A stretch of 64,000 nucleotides of DNA from Ailanthus altissimus. Its lineage: Eukaryota > Streptophyta > Magnoliopsida > Sapindales > Simaroubaceae. The position numbers were made by a program, and so were the translations under genes. The notes beneath the pieces were generated by a model that saw only the letters and a program-made list of their open reading frames with translations, made no database searches and was not told the origin of the DNA. The stretch spans positions 23,012,001-23,076,000 of the forward strand of contig OX327697.1 in assembly GCA_946807835.1 (NCBI GenBank). Direction: 5' to 3'. Below, one piece after another: positions 36,001 to 47,409 of this stretch (position 1 is the first letter of the stretch; each line of letters opens with the position of its first letter).

Positions 36001-36439
36001 AATAACAGGTTGTTACAATATTAAATGTTATTATTTTGGTTAAAAAAAACTTTTATTCTCACATAACTCATATTTTCATATATCGGTTATAATCCTTTAA
36101 AATATGGTCATGAACCACAATAAAATTTGTAGGATCTTATTATTAGATTATTAAGATACATATGATAAAAGTTAAAAGATTTAAAAGACAATACCTGAAA
36201 TCACCGAGCAACAATGTAGAGATTATAATCTTCTAAATTTTCAAAATGTTGGACTAACAACTATTCTCTTTTTAATAGGAAAAAAGAGCATGTGATTGAA
36301 ACTGAAACTAAGAAAACTTAACCCAACCTTTTATATAACTTAAATTGCATGGATCCATCAATTATAATAAAATATAATATTAAATTTCTACACATATATA
36401 AGTCTATATTAATAATACTTAATAATTTTGTAAACCTAT
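36001..36439 (-). repeat. Possible outer part of element D 3' LTR
   Basis: Read on the minus strand and joined across element B to 43797-43873, this would form one LTR. It would start TGTTGACATTTATTTG just after a polypurine-like stretch and include a TATATAAAAGG box (complement of about 36326-36336). The outer end and the matching 5' LTR were not found, so this is inference. Confidence 0.35.
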
Positions 36440-36615
36440 TATTAAAGAATTATTCTAAAATGATTCCAGAATAATTCATTTATACTCTCTTACCACATAT
36501 ATATCATTAATATAAAATATTATTTTTTATTATGTATATGTCTTAGACCTATATAAAAGAAAATCTTGTATATTATTCGATATAGTAAAATATAGTCCTT
36601 TTTATATTTTTCACA
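36440..36615 (+). repeat. Element B 5' LTR (176 bp)
   Basis: It runs from tattaaagaatt to tttcaca, with a primer-binding site immediately after. It is nearly colinear with the 3' copy; the first bases read TA rather than TG in both copies. It contains a promoter-like tatataaa stretch. Confidence 0.85.
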
Positions 36616-36760
36616 TGGTATCATAATTTTAATTTTTTCATTGTCACTTTGTTTAGTTGGAGATTTGTTAGAATCTTTTTAAAATTCGTTAGAATCTATC
36701 GGAGTTTTTTTTCGAAAAATCCCTGAAAAACTCTGAAAGTTTACTGTGTTAGCTACCGTC

Positions 36761-37190
36761 CATCTCAAATTACTTAGAATTTTTTGACCGTTTCAATGCT
36801 GTCAACGAAGTGCCCATCAGAGGTCAGAAACCACCGGATGAGCCGCCAGAACACCACTGCCGTCGGCCATTGTCTCTTCAAATCCCAGCCGTTCTACGAT
36901 GACGTGACCAACATCGCCTATCTCAGATTACTCAGAATCTTCCGATCGTTTTAATGCTGTCGACAAAGCACCCATCGGAGGTTAGAAATCGCCAAACGCG
37001 CCGCCGGAACAACACTGCCATCGGTCACTGTCACTTCAAATCCTGGCCGTTCTACGACAATGTCACCGACACCGCCCCGACCAAAAGAATCCTTAGTCAT
37101 CGACCGTTCAAACTCCATGGAGTTTAGGCCAATCGGAGGTCGGAGCCGATCGGACGCACCACCTGAAGCTTACTGTTTCCTGTTAAGGAC
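36761..37190 (+). repeat. GC-rich tandem duplication in element B leader, ~158-bp unit
   Basis: Unit 1 starts near 36761 (catctcaaattacttagaat) and unit 2 near 36919 (tatctcagattactcagaat). A partial third unit follows from about 37077. Shared landmarks are cgttctacga and atcrgaggt. Composition is markedly richer in G+C than the surroundings. It lies between the primer-binding site and the protease, where leader and gag should be. Confidence 0.7.
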
Positions 37191-37269
37191 CTGTTTGTAA
37201 ACTTTTCAGTATTTAGAGGTCAGATCGTAATATTCTATTCTTTTAGGGTTTTTTTTTAAATTTTCAAAA

Positions 37270-37500
37270 TTTTTTAGGCTATTTTACAATTATAATATTT
37301 TTAGGGGTCATTTTATAATTTTAAAAAAATATAAGGGTCACTTTATAATTATTAAAAGTTAAAGGGTTATTTTATAATTAATAAAAAATTTAACGGCCAA
37401 TTTATAATTACTCAAAGTTGAAGATTCAATTTATAATTCTTAAAATTATGGGGGTTAACTTATAATTAGTACAAGTTTAGAGACTTAAGTTGTCATTAGT
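37270..37500 (+). repeat. ~30-bp minisatellite in element B
   Basis: The word gg(g)tca-ttttataatt recurs at 37304, 37334, 37363, 37393, 37422 and 37452 with small changes, a period of 29-30 bp. Degenerate copies occur on both sides. It has no coding meaning that I can see. Confidence 0.72.
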
Positions 37501-37739
37501 AAAAAAAAAAATTTAGATTTATGAATAAGTGTATACTTTTAGGTATTATTCTACTGGTTCTGCTTTACTTAAGCCGTGCTATATATTTGGACTATCTCAA
37601 GGTGCTATTTTTACAGGACCTGTTGTTACTACTGCATAGGATAATGTAAATAGTTCCTCTAGTAATCTTGAATCTTTACTCCGTCTACTCTTTTCGAATT
37701 CTGGTAAACCCTTAATTTCTGCTTCTTCTAATATTTTAA

Positions 37740-40700
37740 GTAATTCTTCTTGGTATTTTGACTCTGCATGTTGCAATCACATGACTTCTGATCCTACAAT
37801 TTTCTCCTTTAAAACTCTTAATTCCTATTTACCATCTATTCAAACTGCTAATAGTTATCTCATGAAAGTTAACCATGATGGTCAGGCGTTTTACCCTAAT
37901 TTCTCTATATCTGACACTTTTTTATTTATTTCTAACCTTACATTAAATCTTTTGTCTATTGGTCAATTATGCAAACTTGGTCTTAATGTTTTGTTTACTG
38001 CTTCTGGTTGTTGTGTGCAGGATCTAAAGACCGATCAGACGCTTGGGATAAGTCGTAAGGTTGGACGTCTGTATGAACTTATTTCTTTAGATCTATCCTT
38101 TCTATATCCTTTGTTTGCAGCATCTACCTCTTCAGTGCCTTCATTACATTTTTGACACTCTCGTTTGAGTTATACGTCAGTCAATCGCATCCAATCTTTG
38201 ATATCTAGTGGTCATTTAGGTATTATTTCTGATAATAAAGATGATTGTCTTATATGTCATTTAGCTAAACAACCAGCTTTACTTTTTGATAATAGTACTA
38301 CTGTCTCTCATGCTCCATTTAATCTTATACATTCTGATATATGGGGTCCTTCTTCAAATGCCATAATGGGAGGATCTAAATATTTTGTTATCTTCGTTGA
38401 TGACTATTCTTGATATACTTAGTTGATTCTTATGAAACAATGATCCGAATTTATTAAAATTTACCGAGATTTTACTCAGATGGTTAAAACTCAGTTCTCA
38501 TGTCCTATTAAGGTTTTTTGCACTGATAATGCCATAGAATATAGAGATTCTGATTTTCTAAATCTTTTACAAGAACATGGTACTATATATCAAAGGTCTT
38601 GTTCTAGTACATCTCAGCAAAATGGGAGAACTGAACGTAAACACAGGCATATTTTAAACATTATTCGTGTTTTTCTTATCTCTTGCTCTTATCTTGACCC
38701 TTTTTGGGAGAAGTTGCTTTGACCGTTGTCTTTACCATTAATCATATTCCTTCTCCTATTATAGAGAACAAGTCACCTTATGAGCGTCTTTATAAAACTC
38801 CACCTAATTACAAACTCCTCAAAGTATTTGGTTGTGTTTGTTTTGTCTTACTTTAAAAACATGAGCATACTAAATTCGAGCCACGTACTCAATTATGTTG
38901 CTTCTTGGGATACGGGATAGAACATAAAGGTTATAGGTGTTGGGATCCTATATCAAACCGTCTTCGTGTTTCTTATCATGTAGTTTTTCTCGAGCATACG
39001 ATGTTTTCCTCTGTATCTAACTTCAAATCTGTGTCTCCTCTTATGTCACAATTTTTTTACAGATAATTTTGTTGATCTTTTTCCCGATACTTCACCTACA
39101 GATATTTCTTTTGAGTTTTATACAGGTAAATCTGCTGAAACGACGCCTGCTTCTGAGCCTCATACCTCGTCTGAAGGATCTGCTCTAAACATCCCTGAGG
39201 CCTCCTTTACACCCTCTCTTTGTCGTTCATCTCGGGTAAAAGAACTTCTTGTTAAACTTCGTGATTATCACTGTTTCTCTACTACCATTTCTTTATATGA
39301 GCTACAATCATATTCCGAGTCTAGTTCTAATCCTATTTGGCAATAAGTAATGAAAATAGAATTGCAGGCCTTTGAGAAATCGCATACTTGGAATTTTGTT
39401 ACTCTTCCATCTTATAAAACTATCATTAGATGAAAATTGGTGTACAAGATCAAGACTAAATCTAATGGATCTATTGAGTATTTTAAAGCCCGCCTTATTG
39501 CCAAAGGCTTTACTCAAGAATATAGAATTAATTATGAAGAAACTTTTGCCCCAATTGCTAGACTTACTTTTGTTCGCAGTTTATTAGCTGTTGCTGCAGT
39601 TCGTAGTTGGACATTATTTCAGATGAATGCCAAAAATACTTTCCTTAATGGTGATTCTACTAAAGAAGTATATATGAAACCTCTTCCTAGTTATCCACAT
39701 CCTCCAGGCAAAGTTTGCAAACTTCGCCGTGCTCTATATGGTCTTAAACAAGCTCCCCGTGCATGGTTTGCAAAGTTTAGTATGATTATTCTTTAGTATG
39801 GTTTTCAGTCTAGTCCTTATGACTCAGCTCTTTTTTTCCGTAAGACAGCACAGGTTGTGTTCTCCTTCTTCTCTATGTTGATGATATGATTATCACGGGT
39901 GATGATCTTCTTGGTATTTCCACTCTCAAGAACTTTCTGCAGCAACACTTTGAAATGAAATATCTTGGCAACCTCAGTTATTTCCTTGGCTTTGAAGTAC
40001 TATCCAACTCTATTGAGTATTATCTTTCTCAGGCTAAATATGCATTTGATCTACTTGCTAAGTTGGGTTGACAGACAGTAAAACTGTCTCCACTCCCCTA
40101 GAGCCTAATGCCAAACTTCGATCCTCTGATGGTACTCTTGTAATAACCAGTATCTACAACTGGTAAGAATATGTATTTATATATATATATATTATTTGTA
40201 TGTGGGTGATCTTTGATTTTTATATTGTTATTAGTAGTATTTTTATAAGTTAAGGACATACTATTAGTATTGGGTTTATTTGTAAGACTTTAGATTTATT
40301 TTAGGGACCAAATTGTAATACTTTGAAAGTTTTGGGGGCAAATTCATAAATATCAAAAATTTACCTCTTAGTATAAAAATACACTTTTGAAATCCTAATT
40401 TGCTCAATTTTGGGTCAAGCTATCCCTTTAGAGAGAGAGAAGAGAGAAATAGAAAGGAGAGAAAGAGAAGAAAAAGAAGAAGAAATTGAAAATTTGGATT
40501 TTAAGAGGTATATCACACCTATTTCTCAATTTATTGGTATTAATTAAGTTAATTCCTTTAATTTTTGATTTCTGAAAATATGTATAATTGAGGATTTGAT
40601 GTGTATTTCGTAATATCTTGTGAGAATTGATGATGATCTATGAGATAGCTTGATGAATCATAATGAATTATGGAATTTTTACTTGATAGTCTCTTGATCC

Positions 40701-43605
40701 AGTAATTTTATAAATTGTTGTGATTTGATTCTAATTTTGAATTTTTATTATATGAAATTAGACATGTTTAGGATCATCTGAGACTTTGAATCGATTCACA
40801 ATTCTAGAAATTTAATTTTTTGTGAATTTACCAAAATAACCCTGAAATTCTGGAAATTTCCTGTGTGAACAGTATAATACAGTGGTAAACAATTTTTTTC
40901 TTGCTGAATGATCTTCAAAAATTACGAATTTGTGGAATATGATATGTTTATATGTCTAATATGATATACTTGGAATTAAGAATTTAGATCAATGTGGTTG
41001 AAGTGTTATAATTTTCTAAAGTGTATCAGCTCATTGCAGTATTTGATTAATAGATTTTTAAAGCTATAGAATAAATAGTTTTAAAATACTTTTGACAGTT
41101 TTTTTGAAGTGAAATATTTATCATGGATTGAGATATGTGTCAAGAGTATTTATGTGGTATTTTTATAATTTTTGAGTTAGTATATGATTTTATAAAATTA
41201 GGAGATTGAATACTATTCAATAAGTATCTTGATCCTGTCAGGTTAATAGTTTGGATTCGATGGTGTGTATGGAATGGATTGTGTAGGAATTTTGATATAA
41301 TATTCATATATAAGAAGGATATATGAGTTAAGTATGATATATTCTGATTTTGGAGTAATTGGACATCATTTGATGTATTAGAAAAAAAATTTAAGTGTAA
41401 GTGGTCAGAATGATAGGTTTTGAGAAATCAAGTATTTAGACCAATTTGATGTGATAAATGCATTGTGTATAATTTTGTAAGCTATTTAAAGTATTTTGTG
41501 TGAATTGTGAGGCTTATAAAAGGATTAATCTCCATTGATAAGTTAAGGAGATTTAAGCCTTATAGCTGTAAGTGCTAATAGGTAAGTATATTAGACTTTT
41601 TACTGAAATCACAATAAACATAGTAATTGTTTTGTATGATTTTGTAAATGGGGTTAAAAATATGTTTATGTTATGTCAAAGTATATTTTGATATGAAATG
41701 TGAATATATGTTTATGAATGTGAGCATTGACATTGAGCATGGACATACATGTGTTTTTGAAAGTGAGCTTTCAAAATAAGATATGTTTAATAAAGAAAGC
41801 TTTTGAAGTGTAATATGTCCATGAGAAATATTTTGTATTTTGAGGGTACTTGAACTCACTGTTAACTTAGTAGGCATCTTATGTGATTTATGGAGCCTTT
41901 ATATGTGGCCTTTCCTTCGGGATTGATATATGTTATGTGTTCCGTATGTAGGGAGGATCCTATTAGTACCTAAAGGAAGAGTGAGTCATCACATTCGTGT
42001 GGTAGCGTATTGGTGCATGTGAGAAGACTCACTGATGATCAGAGTGAGGGTTTGGCTTTTACCTTCGGGCTTAAGCATTATATATGTGTTATTTAAAACC
42101 TCACTTGTACTATTCCTCTCATACGGTATGTCACATACGAGTGACATTTGGTTTATTATGTGATATGTGATGTGTAAGTCCTACTACGTAGTAGTTGAGT
42201 GATGGTATTCCTGTAATATGTTTTGAAAGAATGTGTAAGCGCTTACATGACATGTGATTTGATAAGATTATGATTTTGATTGATCACAGCATATCATACA
42301 TATGCATTGTGTACATATATGTATTTGTATCTAATATATGAAAAACTAGTATGCTTACTGAGTTTTATACTCATTATAGTTTATGGCGATTTTAGGTAAA
42401 TAAGGTACATGTGTGCTTAGCAAATTTGGCAAGGCTTCTGCTATTTCTTGGGTTCCCTAAGTTGCTAGGTTGCTGCGTGTTTCATTTGGAGACACATGGG
42501 ATATGATATTTGGTTTGTCCCTATTGAATAAATACTTATGTATTATTTTATAGTGTGTGTATTGGATTTGGTTTAAGTTTCATAAAGTGTGGTTATTGAA
42601 TGATTTTAAGTAAGAATTTGCAATGAATATATTCTGGACTTCTGGTAACAAAGTTGCTACTGGTGACGTAGTAGAGTGTTAATCTCTGAGAAAACTTTGC
42701 GTATCTCCAGTTTAATAATTGTCTCAGTCATAATTCAATTGCTATAATTCTGAAAGAAATTAAAATAAATGTTTAAATATGTTCATTAGAAGATTATGTG
42801 TATATGTTAGATTATGAGTTGATTTTTAATGTTGAATACTATTTATGAGTGCACATTTTTGAATGAATGTAAGTGATGTCGTGCGTCAGATTTTTTGGGT
42901 CTGGGGTGTGACAGTTCTTCTCAGTGATGCTACTCTCTATCATCAGTTGGTTAGTAGTTTGGTCTATCTTACAGTTACTTGCCCAGACATTACTTATGAT
43001 GTTCATGTTGTTAGTTAATTTATGGCTGCTCCTCGTACCTCTCATTATGCAGCAGTTTTTCATATCCTACATTATCTCAAAGGTACACTTTTTCACGGTC
43101 TCCATTTTTCTGCTCACTCTTCTCTCGTGTTACGAGCTTATACTGATGCAGATTAGGCGTGTGATCCTACGGATCGACGATCAACTACTGGATTTTTTCT
43201 TTTCTTGAGTGATTCTCTTCTTTCATGAAAAAGTAAGAAACAGACAACTACTGCTCCATCGAGTACTGAAGCTGAGTATTGTGCTCTTGCAGATACTACC
43301 CAAGAGATTGTTTGGCTCGCTGGCTTTTTGAAGATATAGGTATTTCTCACACTAGAGCTACACCTCTTTATTGTGACAATCAAAGTGCTGTCTAAATTAC
43401 TCACAATAATGTTTTTCATGAATGGACTAAACATATTGAAACATATTGTCATTTTGTTCGGCAACACGTTTCTCAAAGCGTTATCATGCTCCACTTCATC
43501 TTATCTTAGGAGTAACCTGCTGATATCTTTATCAAATCTCTACTTCCTCGCCGTTTTCATGCTCTAGTCTCCAAACGCAAGCTTGTTTCTATTGCGCCAT
43601 CTTAA
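37740..43605 (+). pseudogene. Element B pol, broken copia polyprotein
   Basis: The protease box reads WYFDSACCNHMT (about 37752-37787), where the usual catalytic motif is D-S/T-G. GAG-pre-integrase follows at 37781-38260. The integrase core (38330-38720) has HSDIWGPSS, FVDDYS and TDNAIEYRD, so its acidic residues are partly kept. RT (39340-40070) has MNAKNTFLNG, LYGLKQAPRAWF and YVDDMIITGDD, which keeps the catalytic Asp pair. RNase H resumes after solo LTR L2 (42914-43605). Stops and frameshifts break every domain boundary, so the protein cannot be made whole. Confidence 0.85.
40139..42913 (+). mobile_element. Family L solo LTR, copy L2 (2.8 kb)
   Basis: It is colinear with L1, starting tgtaataacc and ending ggggtgtgaca. 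It splits element B between RT and RNase H. The flanking 5-mers actct and gttct are an imperfect duplication, and the host frame reads on across the junction once L2 is removed. It carries the same TATA box (40372-40380), GA-rich tract (about 40430-40490) and 7-bp hairpin (42128-42147) as L1. Compared with L1 it has an extra segment near 42775-42850. Confidence 0.87.
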
Positions 43606-43618
43606 GTTTGAAAGAGGG

Positions 43619-43796
43619 TATTAAGGAATTATTCTGAAATGTTTTCGAAATAATTCCTCTATACTCTCCTACCATATATATATATCATTAATATAAAATA
43701 TTATTTCTTATTATGTATATGTCTTAAGCCTATATAAAGGCAAATCTTGTATATTATTCAATACAGTGAAATATAGTCCTCTTTATATTTCTCACA
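43619..43796 (+). repeat. Element B 3' LTR (178 bp)
   Basis: It runs from tattaaggaatt to tctcaca, preceded by a purine-rich tract (gaaagaggg) that would serve as polypurine tract. It is followed by the target duplication cctat. Confidence 0.85.
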
Positions 43797-43873
43797 CCTA
43801 TATTGAGCTTCTAATTAAACAAGAAGTCCACATGCAATTAAGGTTAATATGTGAGTCTACAAATAAATGTCAA
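43797..43873 (-). repeat. Inner part of element D 3' LTR (inferred)
   Basis: On the minus strand, a purine stretch (complement of about 43874-43890, ending gagat) is followed by TGTTGACATTTATTTG, which looks like a polypurine tract and LTR start. Element B has inserted 77 bp into it. Confidence 0.4.
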
Positions 43874-44309
43874 CAATCTCTTACTTGGGTCACATATCAC
43901 CTAATATTGTACATGGAAAAATTTAATGAGCTCAACTTTTATTGTTTAAAATACAAAATATATCTATCAAAAAATATGGTCCACCAATTACACTAATATA
44001 AGATCAAAGCGATTTTTACTACACCTTTAATAACTAGACCCATCAATTGTCAATATTAATATAATTATTAATATAGATCAAGTATGAATGTGTAGTATAA
44101 AAATTTCATGTAATGTGATCTCATGTCATGCCTACTTTCAAAGTCATTCTTTACAACTCAAAAGAGTCAAACAACAAACTCAAAACTTTATGCATTACCG
44201 TAATAGAAAGTTCATAACCTTATTTAAGAGTATTTACTAAACAAAGGAATTATGATACTTTAATCTGATCAATAAAACAAATATGTATATACAAGCATTC
44301 ATCAACATG
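43874..44309 (-). other. Element D 3' untranslated region
   Basis: This stretch lies between the end of D's RNase H frame (about 44310) and its inferred polypurine tract. I see no gene or repeat in it. Confidence 0.4.
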
Positions 44310-45277
44310 AATTATACATATATGATCTACATGCTCATGAAACATTTTAGATGGTAAACCTATAGTGAGTAGATTAGCAATCATAGAGTTTGTCCTGGTG
44401 TGTTAAATACACAAATGAAAACTCTAAACTCTTTCTTTAATAACTAAAAACTTAATGTCAATGTGCTTTAACTTCGATGAGCTTCGATTGTTCTTGGAAC
44501 ACAACTTGGCAATCTTATTATAATAGTTATTTCTCAATAGTCTTTCAATACTATCAACTATACGTAGCCCAATGATAAAGTTCCATAGTTATATTCCTTT
44601 ATTTTATGCCTCATAACAAGCTATGAATTTTGCTTCTATAGTAGAATAAGTTATAAGTATTTTCTTGACACTCTTTCATGATACAGCTCCTCAAGCCAAT
44701 ATGAAAACATAGCCAAAAGTGAACTCTTATTGTCAAGACACCCAATAAATTAGAGTTGAAATACTCATATGATCTCTAAATGATCTAATCTCCAATATGT
44801 GAGCATGTAGTCCTTAGTTCTCTATAAATATTACATAACTCGTTTTGCTATTTTCTAATGGTCCATTCCCAAGTTACTAAGATATTTTCCCAACAATCCA
44901 ACTATATATATAATATTTGGACCCATACAAACTTGTGCATACATAAGACTTCTTATCGTAGATGTATAAAGAATCCTTTCTATTTGTTTATTCTCAAGCT
45001 TGTTTTTCAAGTATTAGAGCAAACTAAACTTATCATCTTTAGCAATGAGTGTGTCTCTTAGTGCATAACCTTTCATGTTAAATCTACCAAGCACCTTATC
45101 AATATAAGTCTTTTGTAACAATTCAAGTATATCTCGAGTACGATCTCGATGAATTTGTATACCTAACATAAAAGATACTTTTTCAAGATCTTCATTTCAA
45201 AATTACTTGAAAGAAATTTTTTGGTTTCATGCAACAAGCTTATATCATTGCTTGCTAGTAGAATATCATCTACATAT
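44310..45277 (-). pseudogene. Element D pol, second part: RT palm end and RNase H
   Basis: On the minus strand this starts with VDDILLASNDISLLHETKKF at the catalytic Asp pair, followed by LGIQIHRDRTR. A copia RNase H region follows, in which a KNNRSS-type segment and KHIDIKFLVIKERV can be read, ending with LLTIGLPSKMFHEHVDH near 44310. Several stops interrupt it. The split point is the element C target site catat. Confidence 0.72.
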
Positions 45278-47395
45278 TGTTGAGTGTTGATTTATATAGG
45301 GCACATGCATGTGGTATTATGTATTTATCAACAAAATATACAAATCTCATACATATATATGCACAGTGAAAGCATAAAAAATTTCAATAAATATAATTAT
45401 TACATATTAATCAAATTAATACCGAAATTGAGAATTAATCCTGAAAGCCTTTAGATTAAAATTCTTGAAGTTCACTTGAAATGCAAACTTTAATCAATCC
45501 TAGTAATTAACAATGGTGGAATTGATTATATAGAATAGTAGTATGTTAATCTAACAATTATTTAACAAATTAAACTTAAGTTTTTTTATTTTCCTTTTAT
45601 TAACACTTAATCAATAAATCAAACTCTTATTTTTGCTTAATTGACTTTAAGCCTAATAAAAAATATTTAATTATGAATTCAACAATTGAATTCAAAATTA
45701 AGAGAACAATTTTTCTTTTTTCTTTCTCTTTGATGGCTGGCCGGCCAAAATTACTTAGCAAAATAAAATTTAACCTTTAAATTTTATTTCATTTTGCAAA
45801 TATATACAAATGAATTTAATTTCATTTAATTTGCATTTACATTTAACTTAACCTAATTATAGTTAATATTTAACTCTAGTTAGGTTAGTGTAACTTAACC
45901 CTTAAGTTAAATAAATATTTAAATAATCTAACCCTAGTTAACTAACTTAATCATGATTAGGTTAACTAACTTAATTAAGGTAAATATAACTTAACCATAT
46001 GGTTAACTTTTAATCATAGTTAAGTTAAATTATTTATTTAACTATTAAAGAATTAAATATCTATTTTAATTATTTAAAAATTAAATAATCATTAAGTAAA
46101 ATTACATTTATATTTTTAATAGGTTACCAAGTTAACTTAAGGTAGTCTCATTATTTAACCATATACTTTAGTTAACTTAACATAATAAATTGCTGAATTT
46201 TACTATATTTAACTATTTAATACAGTACACTGCCCAAGTGTACAAATAGTATATTTTATATTGGGACTCCTTAGGTCCACGTTCGATTCATCAAAATGAA
46301 ACTATTTCATAAGTCCGTGATCGATGCCCTACGCATACGTCGCGGATATTACAAATCAGCGCATTAGACCATCCATGTTGAGGTTACTACATATTCGTAT
46401 AATCCTTCTGTCATTATATCCTGATAGACGAGATATAAATCATCACCGTCAAATCCCCGTAAACTCATATGTGAACTTATCTCTAGATTTGTATCTCAAT
46501 GAATAATATACACAAACACTTTTTCTATATTATTCAACCATATAGGAAACTCTTTTCTCGGGCTCATTGCTTATGACCATAAGACTTTGTAAGATATAAT
46601 CTCGAAGCATCGGACATATAACTCACCTATGTAAGCTGATGGATCCTATGTCTACGCACACCGAATTCCATGGGCATCGGATCATACCCAGTGAAACATA
46701 GCAGTCAGACCATGAAAGGTCTCTGACATACGTGGAACCAAAGTATGGTGGATCACCTACAAGCTCATCGTGGTGCTCAGATCGAAGAACCATAAATACT
46801 ACTCAACTCGAGAGGACCTTTCTTTAAATGATACATAGGACATTTATTATAGTCCTCGTGAGTCTGTTCAGTATACAGTTCTGACTGAATACCTACATGT
46901 CTATACGAGCCTCCACTAAACTCATAGTCAGCTAAGAACAATCATCTTTACAATACAAATATAGACATAAACTTATCTATATAATAGTGATTCACTGATA
47001 AACCCACATTAGTGAACATAGATCAAGAACTTTATGTTTGAAAACATACTTACATAATGATATGTTTTAGCACATTTTGTAACTATGTCATTACAAATGG
47101 ACTTTTAGGTCTTTATCTAATTATAGACATGGTTCTAACTCTTTAGAAATTGCTGACTTTTATAACCTGCTAACTCTTAGCATTTATAACTCTTAACAAT
47201 GCTAATTCTTAGCACTGCTCTAAACACTTTTAAACCAGATCTGAACTCCTTCAGATCATACAATATCTATAGTGTTACAAGCTTTAGTATCATTTAATAA
47301 AGGTTATTAGCAATTTAATAAAATATTCATTATATAAATATTACAAAATAAATATTTATACAAACAGGGATGACATATAAGTACAAACCCGAACA
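45278..47395 (-). repeat. Element C 3' LTR
   Basis: It starts tgttgagtgttg and ends cccgaaca, and matches 57072-59193 along its length. It contains a block of taacc/ggtta-rich repeats (about 45880-46160) and a segment (46709-46757) shared with the LTRs of A and E. Confidence 0.88.
45840..46190. repeat. TTAACC/GGTTAA-rich low-complexity block in element C LTR
   Basis: Irregular repeats of taacc, ttaac and ggttaac fill this part of the LTR and recur in the other LTR at about 57630-57985. They are not regular enough to be a telomere repeat. Confidence 0.5.
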
Positions 47396-47409
47396 AACTC
47401 TCACTTACT

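Larger units (their letters stand above)
36440..43796 (+). mobile_element. Element B: short-LTR Ty1/copia retrotransposon
   Basis: LTRs of 176 and 178 bp (36440-36615, 43619-43796) are flanked by an exact target duplication cctat (36435-36439, 43797-43801). The primer-binding site tggtatca follows the 5' LTR directly at 36616. A broken pol (about 37740-43610) has the copia order PR-IN-RT-RH and is split by solo LTR L2 between RT and RNase H. Most of gag is missing or unrecognisable; its place is taken by a GC-rich duplication and a 30-bp minisatellite. The short LTRs and PR/IN style differ from A and C, so B is another copia lineage (perhaps Ale/Retrofit-like, unproven). Confidence 0.85.

Noticed and set aside
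45840..46190. TTAACC/GGTTAA repeats as a possible interstitial telomere
   Set aside because: The unit is irregular and does not match the TTTAGGG plant telomere repeat. It is an internal part of both element C LTRs.
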